From positions 1,054,001-1,118,000 of the forward strand of contig NZ_JAPELY010000002.1 in NCBI RefSeq assembly GCF_026343295.1: a stretch of 64,000 nt of DNA. Direction: 5' to 3'. The notes under the pieces are model-generated. The model was not told the origin of the DNA. It did not search any database and saw nothing but the letters and a program-made list of their open reading frames with translations. Below are positions 16,342 to 26,084 of the stretch, piece after piece (position 1 is the first letter of the stretch; each line of letters begins with the position of its first letter). This DNA is from Streptomyces sp. NBC_00083 (GTDB lineage Bacteria > Actinomycetota > Actinomycetes > Streptomycetales > Streptomycetaceae). Position numbers and translations under genes: made by a program.

Positions 16342-17532
16342 TCACCACAGCGCCGGCAGCCGTTCGGGCAGCCGCTTGATGAATCCCGTACGCCACACCA
16401 GTTGTTCGGCCGGCACCGCGAGGCGCAGCCCCGGCAGCCGGTCCACCAGGACCGCGAGCGCCGTCTCGGCGTGCAGCCGGCCGAGCCCGGTCGCCGGGCA
16501 GAAGTGCCGGCCCGCGCCGAACGAGAGGTGCGGGTTGTGCTCGCGGTCCAGGTCGAGGCGGTCGGGATCGGTGAACACCTCCGGGTCGAAGTTGGCTCCC
16601 TCGACCAGGACGAGGACCAACTCGCCCTTCTGGACCAGGACTTCACCCAGCTGTACGTCTTCGAGGGCGAGCCGGGGCAGCCCGTCGCCGATCGACAGGT
16701 TCCAGCGCAGCAGCTCCTCCACGGCCCGGCCCATGCGCTCGGGATGCTCGCGCAGGTAACCGATCAGCTCCGGATGCTGGAGCAGGGCGAGGATCGCGAG
16801 CACCAGGAACGCCGAGGTGGAGACCGCGCCCGCACCGAACAACGAGACCGCGACCGTGGCCAGCATCTCGTCGGTGAGGTGCGCCGACTCCTGGTCCTCG
16901 CGCAGCGCGCCGAGCCGGCCGAGCAGGCTCTCCGGCGGCACGTCCGGCGCGTTGAGCCGCTCCACCATGTACCCGAGGTCCTTGTACCAGTTGAGCCCGG
17001 CACCCTCGAAGGTGTGCGCGCTGGTCATGAAGGCCACGTCGAGTCCGGACATGAGCCGGCGCCAGTCGTCGAACGGCACCCCGATGACGTCGCAGTGCAG
17101 CGCCGCCGAGAACGGGTCGGCGAACCCGGCCCGCAGATCGGCCGGCGGGCCCTCGGCGAGCAGCGCGTCGACGAACTCCCCGGCCCGCTCGCGCAGCCGC
17201 TCGGACAGGCCGTCCGCGCGCGGGCTGAGCGACTTCATCACGGCGTTGCGCAGCCCGGCGCTGTTGATGTTGCCCATGTTGTTGACGACCTCGGGCGGGA
17301 TCGTCAGCGCGTACTGGCGCGGCACTCCGGCGTTCGCCGTGTCCTTGAGGCTGAACCGCTCGTCCTCCAGGACCTGTTTGGCCAGGGCGTGGCTGCTCAC
17401 CAGCCAGGCCTGGTCGCCGGTGAGCGTGCGCACCCGGGCCACCGGACGCTTCGCGCGCAGCGAGGCGCACTCGGCGGGCAGCACGTCGCCGCGCCGGGAG
17501 AGCGGAAAGTCGAGGACGGGCTCGGGGATCAT
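16342..17532 (-). CDS. Cytochrome P450, CYP121-like, partner of cyclodipeptide synthase
   Basis: 396 residues, the same length as M. tuberculosis CYP121 as I recall it. Heme motif FGAGRHFCPA with axial Cys345; I-helix LFGAGAVSTSAF lacks the usual acid-alcohol pair and carries Ser in STS, as CYP121 does; K-helix EELLRWN; distal-pocket segment EVVNNMGNINSAGLR (Val82, Val83, Asn85). The end WRTGFIKRLPERLPALW matches CYP121 closely but has Lys at 386 where I recall CYP121 Arg386. CYP121 couples the two aromatic rings of cyclo(Tyr-Tyr) to give mycocyclosin. The ATG overlaps the CDPS stop (17529-17532). Expected substrate: the cyclodipeptide from that enzyme. No ferredoxin or reductase gene is adjacent. 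Confidence 0.93.
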   Translation of the reverse strand: MIPEPVLDFPLSRRGDVLPAECASLRAKRPVARVRTLTGDQAWLVSSHALAKQVLEDERFSLKDTANAGVPRQYALTIPPEVVNNMGNINSAGLRNAVMKSLSPRADGLSERLRERAGEFVDALLAEGPPADLRAGFADPFSAALHCDVIGVPFDDWRRLMSGLDVAFMTSAHTFEGAGLNWYKDLGYMVERLNAPDVPPESLLGRLGALREDQESAHLTDEMLATVAVSLFGAGAVSTSAFLVLAILALLQHPELIGYLREHPERMGRAVEELLRWNLSIGDGLPRLALEDVQLGEVLVQKGELVLVLVEGANFDPEVFTDPDRLDLDREHNPHLSFGAGRHFCPATGLGRLHAETALAVLVDRLPGLRLAVPAEQLVWRTGFIKRLPERLPALW

Positions 17533-18224
17533 GCGGGAATTCCTTCCGGGCGCACCACGGCATAGGCCTGGTTGCGGGAGGCGCGCAGCCCGCCGCCCTT
17601 CGCGTACAGGAGATCGGTGAGGGGGATCGGCACGTGGTACGACGACACCGAGGACGGGACGCCGAGGATGCCGGGGGTGTCGAGGAAGAAGGGGAGTTCG
17701 GCGGTGATGTAGTCGAGGCAGGCGGAGAGCTGCTCGGCGCTCGCGGCCGGATCGCCGACCTTCGTGGACAGGAAGTGCGCCGCCATCCGCTCACAGGCGG
17801 CGCGGAAGCCCGGGTCGGTCGTGAGGAAGTGCCGCACCCGGCGGTGCAGCAGCTCGTACACGGGATTGCCGGCGAACTCCGAGAGTCCGTGCACCCCGAC
17901 CGGCGTGCCGTGCGCCTCCGCCTCCTCGACGCCCCGCACCACCCGGCGGCGTACGGCCTTCACCTCCTTGGAGGCCCGCCGGGCCGCGTGCTCCGGGTCG
18001 TAGCCGAGCGCGGTGAACAGCTCGGTGACATGGAGGTCGGCGTAGACGATGTCGATGCGGGTGAACCGTGCCGAAGCCCAGCGGACGAGATCGGTGATGC
18101 GCCCGGCGCTGAAGTAGCTGTTTCCCGGACTCACCCCGATGAGGACGTGATCGCCCTCGTCCCATATCTGGTGGCAACTTCGAGTGAAGGGCTGCACGGT
18201 GAATGCTTCAGTTGTGATGGTCAC
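17529..18224 (-). CDS. tRNA-dependent cyclodipeptide synthase (NYH subfamily)
   Basis: 231 residues, GTG start. Uses two aminoacyl-tRNAs to make a 2,5-diketopiperazine in the cytoplasm. Diagnostic residues: GVSPGNSYF with nucleophile Ser32 and Asn35 (AlbC Ser37/Asn40), YITAELPFF with Tyr172 and Glu176 (AlbC Tyr178/Glu182), and SSYHVP with Tyr196-His197 (AlbC Tyr202-His203), placing it in the NYH subfamily. The aminoacyl pocket is not decodable by eye. The CYP121-like partner favours cyclo(Tyr-Tyr) or another aromatic product. First gene of a two-gene operon, divergent from the EF-hand gene. No strong ribosome-binding site; TAACTT (18292-18297, minus strand) is a possible -10. Confidence 0.93.
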   Translation of the reverse strand: MTITTEAFTVQPFTRSCHQIWDEGDHVLIGVSPGNSYFSAGRITDLVRWASARFTRIDIVYADLHVTELFTALGYDPEHAARRASKEVKAVRRRVVRGVEEAEAHGTPVGVHGLSEFAGNPVYELLHRRVRHFLTTDPGFRAACERMAAHFLSTKVGDPAASAEQLSACLDYITAELPFFLDTPGILGVPSSVSSYHVPIPLTDLLYAKGGGLRASRNQAYAVVRPEGIPA

Positions 18225-18530
18225 AGCTGGTACGCCCCAGCGCCGCTAGTCCCTGGGGGCCCTGTGCTCCCGGTGTGGCGACGACAGCAAGAAGTTATCG
18301 CCCGATGGCGGAGCGTGAGGAAGCCGTGGCGTGAACTTGGCGCGAAGTCCTCTTCGTCGGGCGCGAAACCGTCCTTTCTGTATTTCGAACAGTCAGAGAG
18401 GGCCGGTCCACGTCTGAGTCGGCGCCCGCCCGCAAAGGGCTGGCCGCCGCAGTGCGTGCGCACATGGGCGGCTAATCTGACCGGCGTCAGAAAAGCACCA
18501 AGCAGTGGCACCAACAAAGGGGTGGACCCA
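18225..18530. other. Divergent intergenic region between CDPS and EF-hand genes
   Basis: Holds a possible minus-strand -10 TAACTT (18292-18297) for the CDPS operon and a plus-strand -10 TAATCT (18473-18478) for the EF-hand gene. No regulator gene or ORF with coding character. Small AT-richer patch around 18370-18400. Confidence 0.4.
18473..18478 (+). promoter_or_regulatory. -10 element of EF-hand gene
   Basis: TAATCT about 52 nt before the GTG at 18531, leaving a leader of roughly 45 nt that carries AAAGGGG as ribosome-binding site. The -35 is not clear. Confidence 0.4.
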
Positions 18531-18743
18531 GTGGCGGACATCGAAGAGGCGCGCAAGGCGTTCGCGAAGCTCGACATCGACGGCGACGGACGCGTCACCG
18601 CGAGCGAGTACAAGGCGGTCATGGCGCAGCTGGGCGACTTCCACGTCACCGAGACCGTGGCTCAGGCCATCATCAAGGCCAAGGACGCCAACGGCGACGG
18701 CAAGCTCTCCTTCGAGGAGTTCTGGGCGTCGCTGAACAAGTGA
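18531..18743 (+). CDS. Small EF-hand calcium-binding protein
   Basis: 70 residues. Two canonical EF-hand loops: DIDGDGRVTASE (first) and DANGDGKLSFEE (second), each with Asp/Asn/Asp ligands at positions 1, 3 and 5 and Glu at 12. The helices between them fit a calmodulin-like pair. GTG start at 18531 with AAAGGGG upstream. Similar small calcium-binding proteins (the Cab group) are known in streptomycetes and thought to buffer or sense Ca2+ during development; which member this is cannot be decided here. Cytoplasmic, no signal peptide. Confidence 0.92.
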   Translation: MADIEEARKAFAKLDIDGDGRVTASEYKAVMAQLGDFHVTETVAQAIIKAKDANGDGKLSFEEFWASLNK

Positions 18744-18867
18744 CCCCGATCGGTTCCGGTGGCGTACGTCCGCGCACGCGGCGCGCCACCGGGCCGGGCC
18801 GGAATAACCCGCCGTGGCCGCAGGTTCCCGGAGCGTGCCAACGCACCCACTCCCGGAAGGCCAGCTC

Positions 18868-19533
18868 ATGAAGATCGGCATCATCGGCGCGGGCAACATC
18901 GGCGGCAACCTGACCCGCCGCCTCACCGCGCTCGGCCACCAGGTGTCCGTCGCCAACTCCCGCGGCCCGCACACCCTCTCCGCCCTCGCCGAGGAGACCG
19001 GCGCGACCCCGGTCACCGTCGCGGAGGCGGCCGACGGCGCCCAGGTCGTCGTCGTCACCATCCCCCTCAAGCACGTGCCCGACCTGCCGAAGGGCCTCTT
19101 CGACAAGGCGGCCGACGGCGTCGCCGTCATCGACACCGGGAACTACTACCCGAAGGAGCGCGACGGCCGGATCGACGCGATCGAGGACGGCGACGGCCTC
19201 ACCGAGAGCCGCTGGACCGAGCAGCACATCGGCCACCCGGTCATCAAGGTCTTCAACGGCACGTACGCGCAGGACCTGTTGGAGCGGCCGCGCCCGCAGG
19301 GCGACCCCGAGCGGATCGCCGTACCGGTGGCGGGCGACGACGAGGCGGCCAAGCGGCTGGTCCGCGAACTCGTCGACGAGCTGGGCTTCGACACCGTCGA
19401 CGCGGGCGGCATCGACGACTCCTGGCGCCAGCAGCCCGCGACCCCGGTCTACGGCCTGCGCGGCGGAGTCGAGGAGGTCACCGCGGCCCTGGCGGCGGCC
19501 CCCAGGGAGAGGCCGGCCGCACACAGCTTCTGA
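18868..19533 (+). CDS. NADP(+)-binding reductase of the F420-dependent NADP oxidoreductase (NpdG-like) family
   Basis: 221 residues. N-terminal Rossmann fold MKIGIIGAGNIGGNLTRRL (GxGxxG), followed by VSVANSRGPHTL, a loop typical of NADP-binding enzymes of this family (Ser/Arg for the 2'-phosphate). Later segments VVVVTIPLKHV, VIDTGNYYPKERDG and VIKVFNGTYAQDL match F420-dependent NADP reductase-like proteins. Whether it truly uses F420 cannot be told. ATG at 18868 with GGAAGG 8 nt upstream. Converges with sdaA, stops 13 bp apart. Confidence 0.85.
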   Translation: MKIGIIGAGNIGGNLTRRLTALGHQVSVANSRGPHTLSALAEETGATPVTVAEAADGAQVVVVTIPLKHVPDLPKGLFDKAADGVAVIDTGNYYPKERDGRIDAIEDGDGLTESRWTEQHIGHPVIKVFNGTYAQDLLERPRPQGDPERIAVPVAGDDEAAKRLVRELVDELGFDTVDAGGIDDSWRQQPATPVYGLRGGVEEVTAALAAAPRERPAAHSF

Positions 19534-19546
19534 GCGGTGGAGCGGA

Positions 19547-20929
<1,383 letters not shown>

Positions 20930-21006
20930 GGGAGACTCCTTGTGGGGGTTGGTAGACGCCGTTGTCTGCCGGGGTATCGCAGAGCAAAGCTGGCACAACA
21001 TGGGAC

Positions 21007-21044
21007 GGGGCACCGCGCTCACTACCCAGTGTGCGCGGTGCCCC
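21007..21044 (-). terminator. Terminator after glyA
   Basis: GGGGCACCGCGC (21007-21018) and GCGCGGTGCCCC (21033-21044) form a perfect 12-bp stem with a 14-nt loop, 42 nt past the glyA stop on the minus strand. No T-run, which is usual in streptomycetes. It separates the riboswitch-controlled operon from sdaA. Confidence 0.75.
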
Positions 21045-21086
21045 GGGGCTTCGTACGGAATGAACCGAGAACGAAAGCGTACGAAA

Positions 21087-22346
21087 CTACTTCAGGCCGG
21101 GGTACAGCGGGTGCTTGGCGGCCAGAGCGGACACCCGGGCCGACAGCGCGTCCTTGTCGAACTCCGGCTTCAGCGCCTCGGCGATGATGTCGGCGACCTC
21201 ACGGAAGTCGTCGTCACCGAAGCCGCGGGTGGCGAGCGCCGGGGTGCCGATGCGCAGACCCGAGGTGACCATCGGCGGGCGCGGGTCGTTCGGGATGGCG
21301 TTCCGGTTGACCGTGATGCCGACCTCGTGGAGACGGTCCTCGGCCTGCTGTCCGTCGAGCTCCGAGTTGCGCAGGTCCACCAAGACCAGGTGCACGTCGG
21401 TGCCGCCGGTGAGCACGTCGACGCCCACGGCCTTGACGTCGTCCTGGACCAGGCGCTCGGCCAGGATCCGGGCGCCGTCCAGGGTGCGCTGCTGGCGCTC
21501 CTTGAACTCGGGGGACGCCGCGACCTTGAAGGACACCGCCTTCGCCGCGATGACGTGCTCCAGGGGGCCGCCCTGCTGACCCGGGAAGACCGCCGAGTTG
21601 ATCTTCTTGGCGAGCTCCTGCGTCGACAGGATGACACCGCCGCGCGGACCGCCGAGGGTCTTGTGCGTGGTGGTGGTCACGACGTGGGCGTGCGGCACCG
21701 GGTTCGGGTGCAGACCGGCGGCGACGAGACCCGCGAAGTGGGCCATGTCGACCATCAGGTACGCGCCGACCTCGTCCGCGATCCGGCGGAACGCGGCGAA
21801 GTCCAGCTGGCGGGGGTAGGCGGACCAGCCGGCCACGATCAGCTGCGGCTTCGACTCCTTGGCCAGGCGCTCGACCTCGGCCATGTCGACCTCGCCGGTC
21901 TCGTCGACGTGGTACGGGACCACGTTGTAGAGCTTGCCGGAGAAGTTGATCTTCATGCCGTGGGTCAGGTGACCGCCGTGGGCCAGGTTGAGACCCATGA
22001 TCGTGTCGCCCGGCTTGAGCAGCGCGAACATCGCGGCCGCGTTGGCCTGCGCGCCCGAGTGGGGCTGCACGTTGGCGGCCTCGGCGCCGAACAGCGCCTT
22101 GATGCGGTCGATCGCGATCTGCTCGACCACGTCGACGTGCTCGCAGCCGCCGTAGTAGCGGCGGCCCGGGTAGCCCTCGGCGTACTTGTTGGTGAGGACC
22201 GAGCCCTGGGCCTCCATGACGGCGACCGGAGCGAAGTTCTCCGACGCGATCATCTCGAGGGTGGACTGCTGACGGTGGAGCTCGGCGTCGACGGCGGCGG
22301 CGACGTCCGGGTCCAGCTCGTGGAGGGGCTGGTTCAGAAGCGACAT
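21087..22346 (-). CDS. glyA: Serine hydroxymethyltransferase
   Basis: 419 residues. PLP enzyme interconverting serine plus THF with glycine plus 5,10-methylene-THF. N-terminus MSLLNQPLHELDPDVAAAVD, folate/PLP residues in STLEMIASENFAP, the PLP Schiff-base Lys in VVTTTTHKTLGGPRGG, and the C-terminal SGLRIGTPALATRGF. Third gene of gcvT-gcvH-glyA, 31 bp after gcvH. The operon sits under a glycine riboswitch, so this copy should work in glycine breakdown, using the methylene-THF made by the cleavage system. Confidence 0.97.
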   Translation of the reverse strand: MSLLNQPLHELDPDVAAAVDAELHRQQSTLEMIASENFAPVAVMEAQGSVLTNKYAEGYPGRRYYGGCEHVDVVEQIAIDRIKALFGAEAANVQPHSGAQANAAAMFALLKPGDTIMGLNLAHGGHLTHGMKINFSGKLYNVVPYHVDETGEVDMAEVERLAKESKPQLIVAGWSAYPRQLDFAAFRRIADEVGAYLMVDMAHFAGLVAAGLHPNPVPHAHVVTTTTHKTLGGPRGGVILSTQELAKKINSAVFPGQQGGPLEHVIAAKAVSFKVAASPEFKERQQRTLDGARILAERLVQDDVKAVGVDVLTGGTDVHLVLVDLRNSELDGQQAEDRLHEVGITVNRNAIPNDPRPPMVTSGLRIGTPALATRGFGDDDFREVADIIAEALKPEFDKDALSARVSALAAKHPLYPGLK

Positions 22347-22377
22347 CAGACGATCCCTGTATCCCTGGTGGTCTAGA

Positions 22378-22752
22378 TCAGCTGGCGAAGTCGGTGTACT
22401 CGGCTGCGGTGAGCAGGTCGCCCGGCTCGTCCGTGACCTTCACCTTGAAGAGCCAACCGCCCTCGAACGGGGCCGAGTTGACGAGCGACGGGTCGTCGAC
22501 CACGTCCTGGTTGGCCTCGACGACCTCGCCGGTGACCGGGGAGTACAGGTCGCTGACCGACTTGGTGGACTCCAGCTCGCCGCAGGTCTCGCCCGCGGTC
22601 ACCGTGTCACCCACCCCGGGGAGCTGTACGTACACGACGTCACCGAGCGCGTTGGCCGCGTGCTCCGTGATGCCGACCGTCGAGACGCCGCCCTCGGCGT
22701 CCGACAGCCACTCGTGCTCCTTGCTGTAGCGCAGCTGCTGCGGGTTGCTCAT
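22378..22752 (-). CDS. gcvH: Glycine cleavage system H protein
   Basis: 124 residues, the usual length. Carries the lipoyl arm that shuttles the aminomethyl group between P, T and L proteins. Lipoylation Lys is in GELESTKSVSDLYSP. Start MSNPQQLRYSKEHEW with AGGAG about 10 nt upstream. Lies between gcvT (100 bp upstream) and glyA. The large P protein and the L protein are not encoded here. Confidence 0.97.
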   Translation of the reverse strand: MSNPQQLRYSKEHEWLSDAEGGVSTVGITEHAANALGDVVYVQLPGVGDTVTAGETCGELESTKSVSDLYSPVTGEVVEANQDVVDDPSLVNSAPFEGGWLFKVKVTDEPGDLLTAAEYTDFAS

Positions 22753-22852
22753 GACCTGAATTCTCCTGTACGCGGGGGAGTGCTGCTGACGGGGTCTCGT
22801 CGAGTGTCTCGGACGGCGGGACGAGAAGGGGAGGGGCAGAGGGAGGCGCGGG

Positions 22853-23968
22853 TCACTTCTGACGCTTGTAGAAGGGCAGCGCGACGACCTCGTACGGCTC
22901 GTGCGTGCCGCGGATGTCGATGCCGACGCCCGCCGTGCCGGGCGCGGCGAGCGCGGCGTCCACGTAGGCGATGGCGATCGGCTTGCCCAGCGTCGGCGAC
23001 GGGGCGCCCGAGGTGACCTCGCCGACGACCTCGCCGCCGGCCACGACGGAGAACCCGGCGCGCGGCACCCGGCGGCCCTCGGCGATCAGGCCGACGAGCT
23101 TGCGCGGCGGGTCGGTCTCCGCCTTCGCGGCGGCGGCCTCAAGCGCCGTACGGCCCACGAAGTCGCCGTCCTTCTCGAACTTCACGACCCGCCCGAGACC
23201 GGCGTCGAACGGCGTGAGCGCGGTGGTCAGCTCGTGCCCGTACAGCGGCATGCCCGCCTCCAGACGCAGCGTGTCGCGGCAGGACAGGCCGCACGGCACC
23301 AGGCCCGCGTCCTGGCCGGCCTCGGTCAGCGCGCGCCACAGCTGCTCGGCGTGCTCGGGCGCCACGAACAGCTCGAAGCCGTCCTCGCCGGTGTAGCCGG
23401 TGCGGGCGATGAGCGCCGGGACACCGGCGACGGTGCCGGGCAGGCCCGCGTAGTACTTCAGGCCGTCGAGGTCGGCGTCGGTCACGGACTTCAGGATGCC
23501 GGGGGACTCGGGGCCCTGCACGGCGATCAGCGCGTAGGCGTCGCGGTCGTCGCGGACCTCGGCGTCGAACCCCGCGGCGCGCTCGGTGATCGCGTCGAGC
23601 ACGATCTGCGCGTTGCCCGCGTTGGCGACCACCATGTACTCGTCCTCGCCCAGGCGGTAGACGATCAGGTCGTCGACGATCCCGCCGTCCTCCTGGCAGA
23701 TCATCGTGTACCGGGCGCGGCCCACGCCGATGGTCGCGATGTTGCCGACGAGCGCGTAGTTGAGCGCCTTCATGGCCTCGGCGCCGGTGACGGTGATCTC
23801 GCCCATGTGGGAGAGGTCGAAGATTCCGGCCCGGGTCCGTACGGCGTTGTGCTCGTCGCGCTCGCTCCCGTACCGCAGCGGCATGTCCCAGCCCGCGAAG
23901 TCGGTCATCGTGGCGCCCAGCGAGCGATGCAGGGCATCGAGGGAGGTGAGGCGGGGGGTGTTGCTCAT
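22853..23968 (-). CDS. gcvT: Glycine cleavage system aminomethyltransferase (T protein)
   Basis: 371 residues. Releases ammonia from the H-protein-bound intermediate and forms 5,10-methylene-THF. Start MSNTPRLTSLDALH at 23968, supported by GGAG 8 nt upstream; the longer in-frame start at 24019 lies inside the riboswitch expression platform. Conserved segments: MTDFAGWDMPLRYG, FDLSHMGEI, GYTGEDGFELF and LRLEAGMPLYGHEL. First gene of the riboswitch operon. Confidence 0.97.
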   Translation of the reverse strand: MSNTPRLTSLDALHRSLGATMTDFAGWDMPLRYGSERDEHNAVRTRAGIFDLSHMGEITVTGAEAMKALNYALVGNIATIGVGRARYTMICQEDGGIVDDLIVYRLGEDEYMVVANAGNAQIVLDAITERAAGFDAEVRDDRDAYALIAVQGPESPGILKSVTDADLDGLKYYAGLPGTVAGVPALIARTGYTGEDGFELFVAPEHAEQLWRALTEAGQDAGLVPCGLSCRDTLRLEAGMPLYGHELTTALTPFDAGLGRVVKFEKDGDFVGRTALEAAAAKAETDPPRKLVGLIAEGRRVPRAGFSVVAGGEVVGEVTSGAPSPTLGKPIAIAYVDAALAAPGTAGVGIDIRGTHEPYEVVALPFYKRQK

Positions 23969-24009
23969 GGATGGTGCTCCAAGGTCCCGGGGCATGACGG
24001 TCGAGGACA

Positions 24010-24212
24010 TCCTCCCCATCTGTCATCGGAACCTGAGAGGTTCACCGTCGCGCGCTGCGCGGCACGGCTTGCACCTTGGGTGGGACCGCCCGGCAGGGAC
24101 GGTCCGCTTTTCAGATCTGCCTCACCCGCGCGGTACGGGGCCTGAGAGATTCAAGGGAGGAACTTGCTCCTTCGGCGCCCCAGCTCACTGCTGCTGAGGA
24201 CTCTCCCGCGCG
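24010..24212 (-). ncRNA. Tandem glycine riboswitch upstream of gcvT
   Basis: On the minus strand two aptamers are visible in series. The first starts near GGGAGAG (24201-24207), contains GGCGCCGAAGGAGCAA and CTCTCAGG, and ends with the GACAGA-like GGCAGATCTGAAAAGC. The second contains CACCCAAGGTGCAAGCCG, a second CTCTCAGG, and ends with GACAGA followed by TGGGGA (24012-24024). This is the textbook tandem architecture with a short linker. Glycine binding should turn on the gcvT-gcvH-glyA operon. The expression platform must lie in the roughly 40 nt before the gcvT start. Confidence 0.93.
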
Positions 24213-24345
24213 GATTCGAACGGCCGGTATGCAGTTGGCGCGCACATCATTGCACGGCTCCCGGAAGCGGCACATCGCCGGTGACCTATTACTCACTCTT
24301 TACACTCCGTGGGCAAGGGACGCGGAAGCGAACAGGGGGAGTGCC

Positions 24346-25083
24346 ATGACGGCGGGACGCGAGACCGGTCAGGTGCGGGAGGTGCCCGCACCGGACGCAC
24401 CCGGCCGGGCGGTGCCGGCGCCACGCACGGCCAAGGAGGCGGGCGCGACCGACGCGGCGCGCGCCGCGGCTCCGGAGAGGAAGGGCGCCGCCCCGGGGAC
24501 CGGCGCCGGGCCCGACGCGGTACGGGACCTGCGCGGGCGCCCCGCACTCACCCCGTCCGAGCTCCTCTTCGACGCGGGCGACATCGTCGTCGTCTCCGGC
24601 CTGCCCGGCAGCGGAAAGACCACGCTGATGCGCCGCACCGTCACCGACCGGCACATCGACTCCCAGGACACCCGGCTCGCCTGGCAGCGCAGACTGCCCG
24701 CCGTCCCGTACGCCCTCTACCGCCCCCTCACCCGCACCGCGCACTTCGTCAGGACCTGGTGGGCGATGCGCTCGGGCGACAGCCTCGTCGTGCACGACTG
24801 CGGCACCCAGGCCTGGGTGCGCCACTGGCTCGGCCGGGGCGCCCGGCGCAGGGGACGCGCGCTGCGCCTGGTCGTGCTCGACGTGCCGGCCGGCACCGCC
24901 CTGGAAGGCCAGGCCGCCCGGGGCCGCTGGGTCTCGGCGTACGCCTTCGCCCGGCACCGCGGCGCGGCCCGCCGCCTGATCGCGCAGGTGGAGGCCGGAC
25001 GGCTGCCCACCGGGTGTGCCGGCGCGGTGCTGCTCGACCGGGAGTCCGCCTCCGTGCTGCGACGGATCGGCTTCACCGAGTAG
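24346..25083 (+). CDS. P-loop ATP-binding protein of unknown function
   Basis: 245 residues. A disordered Ala/Pro/Arg-rich N-terminus (about 1-75) precedes a small kinase-like P-loop domain with Walker A GLPGSGKTT (residues 85-93), VVHDCGTQAWVRHWLGRGARRRG and LRLVVLDVPAGTAL, resembling AAA_33/zeta-toxin-type nucleotide kinases. ATG at 24346 with GGGGGAG upstream. The promoter probably includes TACACT (24301-24306). No antitoxin-like neighbour; divergent from the glycine operon. The substrate is unknown. Confidence 0.8.
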   Translation: MTAGRETGQVREVPAPDAPGRAVPAPRTAKEAGATDAARAAAPERKGAAPGTGAGPDAVRDLRGRPALTPSELLFDAGDIVVVSGLPGSGKTTLMRRTVTDRHIDSQDTRLAWQRRLPAVPYALYRPLTRTAHFVRTWWAMRSGDSLVVHDCGTQAWVRHWLGRGARRRGRALRLVVLDVPAGTALEGQAARGRWVSAYAFARHRGAARRLIAQVEAGRLPTGCAGAVLLDRESASVLRRIGFTE

Positions 25084-25237
25084 CGCCGGGTGGCGTGTGC
25101 CGGGCCCTTTCGCGGTGGCTTTCCCGCCGCTTTCCCGCCACCGCGACTCCGGCGTTAGGGTCGTGGGGTACGGCCGTGCGGGCCGGCGGACCGTCGGGGG
25201 AGAGCCGGCAGGCAGCAGGGGGAGAAGGACAGCACAC

Positions 25238-26011
25238 ATGAACTTTCCGGAGCAGGCGTTCGCGCACCCGCTCGGCGGCGGGGGCTGGCCGGGCAACGAA
25301 CTCGAAGAGGCGCTCGCCGCGGCCCTCGGGCAGCCCGACGCGGGCCCGCGGCTGATAGAGGTGCTCGGCCGCAACGCGGTCTGGGTGCCGCTGCCCAACG
25401 GCGGCAGCCAGGAGAGCACCGACCTCGATCTGCCCACGATGGAGCTCGACGGCGCCCCCTACGTCCCCGTCTACAGCTCCGAGCAGCAGTTCCGCCAGTG
25501 CGTCGGCGGCCACATGCCGTTCGCGGTGGCGCCGGCCGTCGAGTTCGCCCGGGGGCTCCCGCCGCAGCTCGGCATCGTGGTCAACCCCGAGGGCGCCGTC
25601 GGGATGCCGCTGCCGCCGCCGGCCGTCGCCGAGCTGTGCCGTACCGGGCGTACCGCACTCGACGGACCCGCGTCCGGCGCCCGGGTACGCCTCTTCGAGC
25701 CGGACTGGCAGGAGGACCCGGTCGACTTCCTGAACGCCGCCGCCACCGAGTTCGAGGCGACCGGCGTGGTGCTCAGCGCCCGCCGCGCGCTCGCCTCCAT
25801 CGAGGGCGAGTCGCCCACCCTCTTCATCGGCGTGGAGTTCTCCACCTGGGACGGCGCGGGCCGCAACGCCCCCATGGAGGCACTCGGCCGCGCCCTCGAA
25901 CGGGTCCCGGTCGGCTGGCCGGTCAACCTCGTCCTGCTCGACGTGACACAGGATCCGGTCGCCACCTGGATGCGCGACCGGGTGCGCCCCTTCTACGCCC
26001 GGGTGCAGTAG
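25238..26011 (+). CDS. SseB-family protein (first of two)
   Basis: 257 residues. The N-terminal SseB domain (about 15-140) includes VWVPLPNGG, PYVPVYSSEQQFRQC and LGIVVNPEG; the C-terminal SseB_C-like half has PTLFIGVEFS and PVNLVLLDV and ends ARPFYARVQ-like. Named after E. coli SseB, linked to serine sensitivity; the molecular role is unknown. Start 25238 with AAGGA 8 nt upstream. A second, diverged SseB-like gene follows. Location beside the glycine/serine module may be meaningful but this is inference. Confidence 0.85.
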   Translation: MNFPEQAFAHPLGGGGWPGNELEEALAAALGQPDAGPRLIEVLGRNAVWVPLPNGGSQESTDLDLPTMELDGAPYVPVYSSEQQFRQCVGGHMPFAVAPAVEFARGLPPQLGIVVNPEGAVGMPLPPPAVAELCRTGRTALDGPASGARVRLFEPDWQEDPVDFLNAAATEFEATGVVLSARRALASIEGESPTLFIGVEFSTWDGAGRNAPMEALGRALERVPVGWPVNLVLLDVTQDPVATWMRDRVRPFYARVQ

Positions 26012-26072
26012 CGAGCGACGGGTACGTCACGGCAGGACTCCGCCGGGCCATGGCGATGCCTGTACCGCGGCT

Positions 26073-26078
26073 TAACCT
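26073..26078 (+). promoter_or_regulatory. -10 element of leaderless small ORF / SseB-2 transcript
   Basis: TAACCT with exactly 6 nt to the ATG at 26085; same hexamer and spacing as at 12334. No ribosome-binding site, no clear -35. Confidence 0.55.
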
Positions 26079-26084
26079 GGTTTC

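Noticed and set aside
16342..18224. Considered whether the P450/CDPS locus belongs to a larger biosynthetic cluster with the deacetylase and propeller genes.
   Set aside because: A strong bidirectional terminator and opposite orientation separate them, and the propeller/deacetylase pair has no biosynthetic signature.
23969..24019. Longer start for gcvT at 24019.
   Set aside because: It would put the start codon within the riboswitch expression platform; MSNTPRLTS at 23968 has a good ribosome-binding site and matches the family start.
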